A stretch of DNA of 64,000 bases from SZAS-79 sp965279075 (GTDB taxonomy: Bacteria > Pseudomonadota > Gammaproteobacteria > Burkholderiales > SG8-39), in NCBI GenBank assembly GCA_965279075.1, contig CBDIHI010000010.1, positions 310,001 to 374,000 on the forward strand. The letters run 5' to 3'. Both the position numbers and the translations under genes were made by a program. Shown here in pieces: positions 24,847-31,892 of this stretch; positions within the stretch are counted from its first letter, which is position 1; the number at the start of each line of letters is the position of its first letter. A model generated the notes under the pieces. It was not told the origin of the DNA, did not search any database, and saw nothing but the letters and a program-made list of their open reading frames with translations.

Positions 24847-25334
24847 ACGGGCTGGACTACGCCGTAATCGGCGTGCTGGCGGTCTCGATGGTCTGGAGCG
24901 CGTTGCGCGGCGTGGTGCGCGAGATCGTGTCGCTCGGCGGCTGGGTCATCGCATTCCTTGCCGCGAACCTGTTCGCGGGCCCGCTGGCGGTGCACGTGCC
25001 GCAGGCCATCCCGGGCGAGAGCCTGCGAATGCTCGCCGCCTTCCTTGCAATCTTCCTCGTCGCCCTCATCTGCTCGGCTCTGGTCGGGGTGCTGATGTCC
25101 AAACTGGTGAATGCCGTGGGCCTGGGGGCGCTGGACAAGGCGCTGGGGGCGCTATTCGGGATTGCCCGGGGCACGATCCTGGTGCTCGTCGCCGTCCTCG
25201 CCGCGGGCCTGACCAGCGCGCCGAAGCAGGCGTGGTGGAAGGAGTCCATGAGCGGCGGGGCGCTTGCGCACGTGGCGCTGGCCCTGAAGCCGTGGCTGCC
25301 GGACTCGTTCGCGCAGCGCCTGCGCTATGATTGA
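24843..25334 (+). CDS. cvpA: CvpA-family membrane protein
   Basis: 163 residues with four hydrophobic segments. The opening GLDYAVIGVLAVSMVWSALRGVVREIVSLGGWV is the CvpA signature. CvpA is an inner-membrane protein needed for colicin V export in E. coli and linked to envelope stress; its molecular activity is unknown. It always sits next to purF in proteobacteria, as here. It overlaps the SPOR gene by ATGA, and purF follows after 25 nt with its own GGAG. Confidence 0.93.
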   Translation: MNGLDYAVIGVLAVSMVWSALRGVVREIVSLGGWVIAFLAANLFAGPLAVHVPQAIPGESLRMLAAFLAIFLVALICSALVGVLMSKLVNAVGLGALDKALGALFGIARGTILVLVAVLAAGLTSAPKQAWWKESMSGGALAHVALALKPWLPDSFAQRLRYD

Positions 25335-25359
25335 CACTTAGCCGCGTCGGAGCAACACC

Positions 25360-26880
25360 ATGTGTGGAATCCTCGGCATCGTCGCCCGCTCGCCGGTCAA
25401 CCAACTGCTCTATGACGGCCTGCTGTTGCTGCAGCACCGCGGCCAGGATGCCGCCGGCATCGCCACAAGCGAGCGCAAGACCTTCCACATGCAGAAGGGC
25501 AACGGCCAGGTGCGGGACGTCTTCCGCACGCGCAACATGCGCTCGCTTCCCGGCAACATGGGCATTGCCCACTGCCGATACCCGACCGCGGGCTCGGCCA
25601 ACAACTCCGCCGAAGCGCAGCCTTTCTACGTCAACTCCCCGTTCGGCATCGTGCTCGGCCACAACGGCAACCTGACCAACTCGGACGAACTGAAAGAGGA
25701 GATGTTCCGCCAGGACCTGCGGCACATCAACACGAGTTCGGACTCCGAAGTGCTGCTCAACGTGCTCGCGCACGAGCTCGAGAAGGGCTCGGTGAAGCTG
25801 CGCCTCGACCCGCAGACCATCTTCTCGGCGGTGGCGAACGTCCATCGCCGCTGCAAGGGCGCCTACACGGTCACCGCGATGATCGCGGGCTACGGCGTGC
25901 TCGCCTTCCGCGACCCGTACGGCATCCGCCCCGCGGTGATCGGCATCAACGAGACCGAAGCCGGGCCGGAATACATGGTCGCCTCGGAGAGCGTCGCGAT
26001 CGACGCACTGGGCTTCAGGCTGCTGCGAGACATCGAGCCGGGCGAGGCGGTGTTCATCGACGAGGACGGCAACTTCTACAGCCAGCAGTGTGCGCCCAAG
26101 CCCACGCTGAACCCGTGCATCTTCGAGTTCGTGTACCTCGCGAGGCCGGATTCGCTTATCGACGGGGTGTCGGTCTACGAGACGCGCCTCAACATGGGCG
26201 AGAAGCTCGCCGAGAAGATCCGCCGCGACTACAGGCACCTCGACATCGATGTCGTGATTCCCATTCCAGATTCGAGCCGGCCCTCGGCGATGCAGCTCGC
26301 GCAGGGCCTCGGCGTGGCCTACCGCGAAGGCTTCGTCAAGAACCGTTACATCGGCCGTACCTTCATCATGCCCGGCCAGGCGATCCGCCGGAAATCCGTG
26401 CGCCAGAAGCTGAATGCGATCGGCATGGAATTCAAGGGCAAGAACGTGATGCTGGTCGACGACTCGATCGTGCGCGGCACCACCAGCCAGGAGATCGTGC
26501 AGATGGCCCGCGAGGCGGGCGCGCGCAAGGTGTATTTCGCCTCCGCAGCGCCGCCGGTGCGCTTCCCCAACGTCTACGGCATCGACATGCCGACCCGCGC
26601 GGAGCTGATCGCTGCCCACCGGACCGAGGCTGAGGTCTGCACAGAGATCGGGGCGGATGCGCTGATCTACCAGGACCTCGATGCGCTGAAGGAATGCGTG
26701 AGGATGCTCAATCCCAAGCTCACCAGCTTCGAGACCTCCTGCTTCGACGGCCAGTACATCACCGGCGACGTGACCAGCGACTACCTGCGGACCATCGAGG
26801 TGCGGCGGGACGCAGCGCGCGACTCGGAGGATGATGCAGACAGCGCCCAGCTCGACCTGAACCTGGTAGCCACGGGGTAG
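25360..26880 (+). CDS. purF: Amidophosphoribosyltransferase
   Basis: 506 residues. It catalyses the first step of purine synthesis: PRPP plus glutamine to phosphoribosylamine. After Met removal the N-terminal nucleophile is Cys (MCGILGIV). The glutaminase domain has HRGQDAAGIA, GHNGNLTN and SSDSE. The type I PRTase domain carries the PRPP loop VMLVDDSIVRGTTS and the SRPSAMQLAQGLG motif. No propeptide and no C-terminal iron-sulfur cysteines of the Bacillus type are seen. The transcript may end at the terminator 77 nt downstream. Confidence 0.98.
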   Translation: MCGILGIVARSPVNQLLYDGLLLLQHRGQDAAGIATSERKTFHMQKGNGQVRDVFRTRNMRSLPGNMGIAHCRYPTAGSANNSAEAQPFYVNSPFGIVLGHNGNLTNSDELKEEMFRQDLRHINTSSDSEVLLNVLAHELEKGSVKLRLDPQTIFSAVANVHRRCKGAYTVTAMIAGYGVLAFRDPYGIRPAVIGINETEAGPEYMVASESVAIDALGFRLLRDIEPGEAVFIDEDGNFYSQQCAPKPTLNPCIFEFVYLARPDSLIDGVSVYETRLNMGEKLAEKIRRDYRHLDIDVVIPIPDSSRPSAMQLAQGLGVAYREGFVKNRYIGRTFIMPGQAIRRKSVRQKLNAIGMEFKGKNVMLVDDSIVRGTTSQEIVQMAREAGARKVYFASAAPPVRFPNVYGIDMPTRAELIAAHRTEAEVCTEIGADALIYQDLDALKECVRMLNPKLTSFETSCFDGQYITGDVTSDYLRTIEVRRDAARDSEDDADSAQLDLNLVATG

Positions 26881-26889
26881 TGCTATAAT
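26881..26889 (+). promoter_or_regulatory. Extended -10 promoter directly after purF
   Basis: TGC plus a perfect TATAAT (26884-26889) begins one base after the purF stop. No strong -35 is seen, which fits an extended -10 promoter. The predicted start near 26896 is exactly where the SAM-II-like aptamer begins, so this promoter most likely drives the riboswitch leader and the sulfur-amino-acid gene. Confidence 0.6.
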
Positions 26890-26896
26890 TTTCGCA

Positions 26897-26948
26897 GTGG
26901 CGCCGATTTGATGCAGCTTGCGGGCGCGTTATAAATCCAGCTAAAGCG
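26897..26948 (+). promoter_or_regulatory. SAM-II riboswitch (S-adenosylmethionine-sensing leader)
   Basis: The leader matches the SAM-II pattern as I remember it: a short GC stem, GCGCC (26900-26904) with GGCGC (26923-26927); GATTTG at 26905-26910 inside the loop; TTGC near 26918-26921; then ATAAAT (26931-26936) and AGCTAAA (26939-26945) as the 3' strand that forms the H-type pseudoknot. SAM-II elements lie upstream of methionine and SAM synthesis genes, mostly in alphaproteobacteria, and shut expression off when SAM is plentiful. Here the element sits between a promoter and an intrinsic terminator, and ahead of a cystathionine-gamma-synthase-family gene, the expected regulon. The pseudoknot pairing was not computed. 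Confidence 0.75.
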
Positions 26949-26956
26949 TGCCGTCG

Positions 26957-26989
26957 AAACCCGGTCCGCTGGTTGGCCCGGGTTTTTTT
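26957..26989 (+). terminator. Intrinsic terminator downstream of SAM-II aptamer
   Basis: AAACCCGG (26957-26964) pairs with CCGGGTTT (26978-26985), followed by a run of seven T. It lies between the aptamer and the start codon at 27025, the position of an expression-platform terminator, and it would also stop purF transcripts. Confidence 0.85.
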
Positions 26990-27024
26990 ATGCCCGCGGG
27001 AATCGAACGGATATCGAGGCGACG

Positions 27025-28263
27025 ATGAGCACACCCAAACCACGCGGATTCACCACGAGCATCCTGCACTCCGATGCCGACGGCGGCGTCGAGCACGGCG
27101 CCCTGCACAAGCCGCTCCACCTTTCGGTCGCGTACGGCTACAAGGACGCGCGGGAGCTCGCGGCCGTCTTCCAGGGCACCGCAAAGGGCTATGTCTACGG
27201 CCGGCAGGGCAACCCGACCTCCGCCGCACTGGAGGCCAAGGTCTCCCTGATGGAAGGGGGCGTGGCCACGACGTGCTTCGCCACCGGCATGGCCGCGATC
27301 GGCGCGGCGATGCTCGCCCTGCTGCGCGAGGGCGACCACGTGGTCTCCAGCCGGTTCCTGTTCGGCAACACCGTGAGCCTTTTCGGCACGCTCCAGTCGC
27401 ACGGGATCGGCGTCACGTTCGTCGACCCGACGGATGCGAAGAACGTCGAGGTGGCGCTCACACCGGCGACCCGGCTGGTGTTCGTCGAGACGATCGCCAA
27501 CCCGCGCACGCAGGTCGCCGACCTCGAGCGAATCGGCGCGATCTGCAAGGCGAAGGGCATCGTCTACATCGTCGACAACACTATGACCTCGCCGGCGCTG
27601 TTCCAGCCGAAGGCGGCGGGCGCCAGCCTGGTCGTCAATTCGCTGACCAAGTACATCGGCGGGCATGGAAACGCACTCGCCGGCAGCCTCACGGACACCG
27701 GGCTGTACGACTGGACGAAGTACCCCAACATCGCCGCGCCCTACAAGTCCCAGCCGCCCGCGATGTGGGGCATGCAGCAGATCCGCAAGAAGGGGTTGCG
27801 CGACTGGGGCGGCACGCTTTCCGCGACGGATGCCCACCACATCGCAATGGGTGCGGAGACCCTCGCGCTGCGCATGGAACGGACCTGCTCCAACGCAATG
27901 GCGGTGGCCGGGTTCCTTGCGAAGCACCCCAAGGTGCGCGCGGTGTTCTACCCCGGCCTCGCCGACCACCCGCAGCATGCGCTGGCGAAGAAGCTCTTTC
28001 GCGGCTGCGGCGGGATCCTGTCGTTCGAGCTGGCCGAAGGCGTCGATTGCTTCGACTTCCTGAACCGGCTGGACATCGTCGTCTCCTCGTCCAACCTCGG
28101 CGACAACCGCACGCTGGCAATCCCCGTTGCTCACACCATCTTCTGGGAGATGGGCCCCGAGCGCCGCAAGGAGATGGGCATCGCCGAGTCGCTGATCCGC
28201 GTGTCGATCGGCATCGAGGACGAGGACGATCTCGTCGGCGACTTTCGCCGGGCGCTCGCCTAG
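27025..28263 (+). CDS. PLP-dependent cystathionine gamma-synthase / O-acylhomoserine sulfhydrylase family enzyme
   Basis: 412 residues, Cys/Met-metabolism PLP family. The PLP lysine is Lys209 in NSLTKYIGGHGNALAG. The YGRQGNPTSAALE motif contributes the partner-subunit Tyr and Arg, and VDNTMTSPALFQP holds the PLP-binding Asp. The family makes cystathionine or homocysteine from activated homoserine and cysteine or sulfide. The N-terminal HGALHKPLHLSVAYGYKDARELAAVF marks a subgroup distinct from the classical MetZ that usually follows purF, so the exact reaction is not certain. The SAM-II leader upstream argues for a real role in methionine supply. GAGG lies just before the ATG. Confidence 0.85.
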   Translation: MSTPKPRGFTTSILHSDADGGVEHGALHKPLHLSVAYGYKDARELAAVFQGTAKGYVYGRQGNPTSAALEAKVSLMEGGVATTCFATGMAAIGAAMLALLREGDHVVSSRFLFGNTVSLFGTLQSHGIGVTFVDPTDAKNVEVALTPATRLVFVETIANPRTQVADLERIGAICKAKGIVYIVDNTMTSPALFQPKAAGASLVVNSLTKYIGGHGNALAGSLTDTGLYDWTKYPNIAAPYKSQPPAMWGMQQIRKKGLRDWGGTLSATDAHHIAMGAETLALRMERTCSNAMAVAGFLAKHPKVRAVFYPGLADHPQHALAKKLFRGCGGILSFELAEGVDCFDFLNRLDIVVSSSNLGDNRTLAIPVAHTIFWEMGPERRKEMGIAESLIRVSIGIEDEDDLVGDFRRALA

Positions 28264-28269
28264 TCTCCC

Positions 28270-29184
28270 TCAGGCAGCGCGCTTCGCCTTCGCGTCCAAC
28301 TGCCCGAGGTCCGCGAGCATCTGCTGCAGCTTCTTGCGGTCCTCGCCGTCCAGCAGCTTCAGCGGCGCGCGCGGCGCACCCATCGACAGGCCCATGATCT
28401 CAAGCGCCGTGTGCGCGACGCGCACGCCGCCCTTGGTCGTAGCGAGGCTCCACAACGCGTAGGTCGAATCGAAGAAGGCGCGCGCCTCGGCGATCTTGCC
28501 GGCCTTGAACAGGTTGAAGAGCTTGACGCACAGGCCGGGCGCGGAGTTCGCGCCGCCCGAAAACCAGCCGGCGGAGCCCACCAGCAGCGCGTCGAGGGCC
28601 TGCGGGTCGCGGCCCGTCAGCACCGGGACGCGGCCCTTGGTGATGCGCAGCTGGTCGGCGATGCGCGAGACGTCGGGCGCGCTTTCCTTGACCGCGATCA
28701 CGGTCGGGATCTCGCACAGCGAGGCGAGGAAGGCGGGCGACATGTCGACGCCGGTGGTGCGCGGGTTGTTGTAGAGCACCATCGGCATGCCGGTCGCGTC
28801 CGCGATCGCCTTGTAGTGGGCCGTGAGCTCGGGCTCCGTCAGCGGCCAGTAGGTCGTGGGCACCACGAGGATGGCATCGGCGCCCGCGTCCTTGGCGTGC
28901 TGCGACAGGCGGATCGCCTCGGCGGTGTTCATCGATCCCGTGCCGACGATGACCGGCACGCGGCCGGCCGTGTACTTCACCGCGGCCTCGGCGATCGTCC
29001 TGCGCTCGGCCTCGTTGAACGAGCCGATCGCGCCGGTGCTCCCGAACACGGTGATGCTGACGATGCCGGCGTCGATCGCGCGGCCGATGTGCGCCTCGAG
29101 TTTCTCGGGCGCGATCCCGCCCTTCGCGTCGGTGGGCGTGACCGAAAACAAATGCACGCCGGAAAAATCGATCTTCTTGGCCAT
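28270..29184 (-). CDS. DapA-superfamily (dihydrodipicolinate synthase/N-acetylneuraminate lyase-like) aldolase
   Basis: 304 residues from the ATG at 29184, which has GGAG 9 nt upstream; a GTG five codons earlier is disfavoured because it overlaps that site. The Schiff-base Lys166 is in AVKESAPDVS, the catalytic Tyr138 in VLYNNPRTTG, and the carboxylate-binding GSTGAIGSF and GTGSMNTAEA are present. Family members condense or cleave pyruvate with aldehydes. The genuine lysine-pathway DapA usually sits elsewhere. Pairing with a Bug receptor and a MocR regulator points to catabolism of a sugar acid or related compound. It is convergent with the PLP enzyme gene, 6 nt apart. Confidence 0.87.
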   Translation of the reverse strand: MAKKIDFSGVHLFSVTPTDAKGGIAPEKLEAHIGRAIDAGIVSITVFGSTGAIGSFNEAERRTIAEAAVKYTAGRVPVIVGTGSMNTAEAIRLSQHAKDAGADAILVVPTTYWPLTEPELTAHYKAIADATGMPMVLYNNPRTTGVDMSPAFLASLCEIPTVIAVKESAPDVSRIADQLRITKGRVPVLTGRDPQALDALLVGSAGWFSGGANSAPGLCVKLFNLFKAGKIAEARAFFDSTYALWSLATTKGGVRVAHTALEIMGLSMGAPRAPLKLLDGEDRKKLQQMLADLGQLDAKAKRAA

Positions 29185-29225
29185 GGTTGCATTCTCCACT
29201 TAGAAAGTGCCTGGATTCGGACCGG

Positions 29226-30206
29226 CTACTGCACCTTGATGCCGGCGCTCTTGATCAACGGCGCCCATTTCTCGATGTCGGTGCGGATCTTCTCGCTGAA
29301 CTGCTCGGGCGTCGACCCCGCCGGCGTGGCGCCGAGGTCCGCGAGCCTTTGCACGACATCCTGCTGGCGGATGAAGCGGACCGACTCTTCGTTCAGCCTT
29401 TGGATGATCGCGGGCGGCGTGCCGGCGGGCGCGCTGAGCCCGAACCAGGACACCACTTCGTAGCCGGTCACGCCCGATTCGTCCATCGTGGGCAGCTCGG
29501 AATAGGCGGGCACGCGCTGCAGCGAGGTGACCGCGAGGCCGCGCAGCCGGCCGGCCTTGACGTGCGGCCCGATCGACGAAGTGTTGTCGACCATCCACGC
29601 CGAGCCCTGGCCCGCGACGAGGTCGATCAGCGCGGGCGCGCTGCCCTTGTACTGGATCGCCACGACGTCCATCTTCGCCATGTACTTGAACAGTTCCCCG
29701 CCGAGGTGCTGCGAAGTGCCGCTGCCGGTGGAGGCGTAGTTGAATTTCCCGGGGTTGGCCTTCATTAGCGCCACCAGCTGCTGCACGCTCTGCACGGGTA
29801 TGGACGGGTGCACGGCGAGCAGGTTCGGCACGCTCGACAGGTGCGTGACCGGCGCGAAATCCTTCACCGGGTCGTAGGGGAGGTTGGTGTACAGGCTCGG
29901 CGCGACGGCCTGTCCCGCAAGCGTGGCGACCAGGATCGTGTAGCCGTCGGGCTTGGATTTCGCGACCGAGTCCGTCGCGATGGTCGTGCCCGCTCCGGGC
30001 CGATTCTCGACGATGAAGGTGGACTTGAAGCCCTCGCTGAGCTTCTGCGCGAAGAGCCGCGCCATGATGTCGGTGGGGCCACCCGGCGGGAAGCCCACGA
30101 CCAGTTTCACGGGGCGGTCGGGATAGGCCTGCGCGACCGACCCGTCGGCGGCTAATCCGAGCGCAAGGCCGACGCTAGCGTACAGGAGGAACTTCTCGAT
30201 TCGCAT
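29226..30206 (-). CDS. Bug-family extracytoplasmic substrate receptor (tripartite tricarboxylate type)
   Basis: 326 residues. The signal peptide ends at AQA (residues 25-27), and the mature chain starts YPDRPVKLVVGFPPGGPTDIMAR, the Bug family signature. PGAGTTIATDSVAKSKPDGYT and the FAPVTHLSSVPNLLAVHP segments follow the usual ligand-binding layout. Bug proteins are periplasmic receptors, hugely expanded in Burkholderiales, that bind carboxylates. No TctA/TctB transporter genes are adjacent, so it may be an orphan receptor serving a distant transporter. It lies 41 nt upstream of the DapA-like gene on the same strand. Confidence 0.93.
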   Translation of the reverse strand: MRIEKFLLYASVGLALGLAADGSVAQAYPDRPVKLVVGFPPGGPTDIMARLFAQKLSEGFKSTFIVENRPGAGTTIATDSVAKSKPDGYTILVATLAGQAVAPSLYTNLPYDPVKDFAPVTHLSSVPNLLAVHPSIPVQSVQQLVALMKANPGKFNYASTGSGTSQHLGGELFKYMAKMDVVAIQYKGSAPALIDLVAGQGSAWMVDNTSSIGPHVKAGRLRGLAVTSLQRVPAYSELPTMDESGVTGYEVVSWFGLSAPAGTPPAIIQRLNEESVRFIRQQDVVQRLADLGATPAGSTPEQFSEKIRTDIEKWAPLIKSAGIKVQ

Positions 30207-30298
30207 GGCGGCACCCCGGGCAAGGTCGGAAGCCCGTACGCTACGGCGGTCCGCGTCGCACGAAAAGAACCATTTGTCGGGCGGCAGGGGACCACTTC

Positions 30299-31834
30299 CT
30301 AAGGTGGTGCGGATCGGGCCTCATGCCGCTCCCGGCGCCCCCTCGCGGTGCGCTCCACCACGTTTCCCAGCCGCTCGGTGGCGATCTGCAGGCTGGGCAG
30401 GCTGAAGCCCGTGAAGCCGAGCAGAAGGCCCTGCCGCGCGGGCGCCTCGAAGTACATCGGACTCACCGGGCGCACCACCACGCCGCTGCGCTGCGCAGCG
30501 ATGGCGATCTCGGTGTCGGACAGCCCGTCCTCGAGGTAGGCGACTAGCTGCAGGCCGCATTCGGGTGTCGCGAGCGTCGCGTGTCGGCCGAGGCACTGGC
30601 TGACGATCTCGACCGTGAAGTCGCGCGCCTCGCGGTAGCGCTGCCGCATCCGCCGGATATGGCTCGTGAGGAAGCCCTCGCGCAGGAAGTCCGCCACCAC
30701 CGCCTGCTGCAGTGTGGAAGGAAACCGGTCGGCCAGGAACCTCGCGCCGGCGAACGCGTCGACGAGGTCGCGCGGCACGACGGCGAAACCGACGCGTGCG
30801 CCGGGAAAGAGCACCTTGGACAGCGTGCCCACGTAGATCACGCATTCGTTCTGCAGCAGTCCCTGCAGCGAAGCGAGCGGCCGGCCGGCGTAGCGGAACT
30901 CGCTGTCGTAATCATCCTCGATGATCCACGCGCCGCGGCTGCGCGCCCACTCCAGCAGTTCGAGCCGCCGCGCCATGGTCATCGCGGCGCCGGTCGGGTA
31001 CTGGTGGGACGGCGTCACGTAGGCGAGCCGCGCGTCGGGCGCGGTTTCGATGCCCTTTGCGACGACGATGCCCGATTCGTCGACAGGCACGGGCACGAGC
31101 CGGGCGCCGAGCGCCTGCAGCGCGGCGCGCGTCGCGGGATAGCAGGGATCCTCCACCCACGCCGCGGCGCCGGGGTCGAGCAGTACGCGTAGAGAGAGGT
31201 CGATCGCCTGCTGGGCGCCCGAGACGATGAGGATCTGTTCAGGTTCGCAGCGCACCGCGCGAGCCGCGCGCAGGTATTCGGCGATTTCGCGCCGCAGCGC
31301 CGGCAGGCCGAATGGGTCGGAGTAGCCGTAGTCCGTCGGGTCGGGCTTCCTGAGCCGGCGCGCACTGATCGCGCGCCACGCCTCCGCGGTCTGGACGTCG
31401 ATCGACGTGCGTCCTGTGATGAACGGGATGGTGTCGAGCGAGACTTTGGCCGGGACATAGGCGCTGCACCGCGCCCCGTACGCCGAAAGCTGCCGGCGCG
31501 CCTTGTCCGCCTCCTGCTGTGCCTCGGCGTCCACGCCCGGCGCAACGACGGGCTCGGGCAGGTCGCTGGAAACGTAGGTGCCCGAACCGGGTTTGCCTAC
31601 GACGTAGCCCTCGGCGAGGAGCTGGTCATAGGCAGACAGCACCGAAGTCCTGGAGACGCCGAGTTTCCTGGCCATCTCGCGGGTGGAAGGCAGGCGGCTG
31701 CCGGGGGCCACCGACTGCTCGATGATGGCCGACCGCAGGCGTAGATAAACCTGACGAAATAAAGGGATGGATGCATCCGCCTCGACTCGCAGGTCGAGGA
31801 ATTCCGCCCACTTCAGACGATTTTCGGCTGGCAT
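30299..31834 (-). CDS. MocR/PdxR-type GntR regulator with aminotransferase domain
   Basis: 511 residues. Residues about 20-90 form a GntR winged helix (PLFRQVYLRLRSAII, SRLPSTREMARKLGVSRTSV, EGYVVGKPGSGTYV). The rest is a fold-type I aminotransferase domain with the PLP Lys340 in GTLSKVLFPGARVG, SGAQQAIDL and EDDYDSEFRY. MocR proteins sense PLP or an amino compound and activate or repress neighbouring genes. The Bug and DapA-like genes lie just downstream on the same strand and are likely targets. Inverted sites over its own promoter suggest autoregulation. Confidence 0.92.
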   Translation of the reverse strand: MPAENRLKWAEFLDLRVEADASIPLFRQVYLRLRSAIIEQSVAPGSRLPSTREMARKLGVSRTSVLSAYDQLLAEGYVVGKPGSGTYVSSDLPEPVVAPGVDAEAQQEADKARRQLSAYGARCSAYVPAKVSLDTIPFITGRTSIDVQTAEAWRAISARRLRKPDPTDYGYSDPFGLPALRREIAEYLRAARAVRCEPEQILIVSGAQQAIDLSLRVLLDPGAAAWVEDPCYPATRAALQALGARLVPVPVDESGIVVAKGIETAPDARLAYVTPSHQYPTGAAMTMARRLELLEWARSRGAWIIEDDYDSEFRYAGRPLASLQGLLQNECVIYVGTLSKVLFPGARVGFAVVPRDLVDAFAGARFLADRFPSTLQQAVVADFLREGFLTSHIRRMRQRYREARDFTVEIVSQCLGRHATLATPECGLQLVAYLEDGLSDTEIAIAAQRSGVVVRPVSPMYFEAPARQGLLLGFTGFSLPSLQIATERLGNVVERTARGRRERHEARSAPP

Positions 31835-31884
31835 GACTGGTCTCCCCAGGGAGCACTATATCCCCTGACCAGCCATACCAGTCA
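31834..31884 (-). promoter_or_regulatory. Candidate MocR operator and promoter
   Basis: TGACTGGT (31834-31841) and ACCAGTCA (31877-31884) are perfect 8-bp inverted halves; a further TGACC/GGTCA half lies at 31865-31869. Read on the minus strand, TATAGT (plus 31855-31860) is a good -10 between them. One half lies over the -35 region and the other over the start codon, as expected for an autoregulated MocR gene. Confidence 0.45.
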
Positions 31885-31892
31885 GCCGGACT

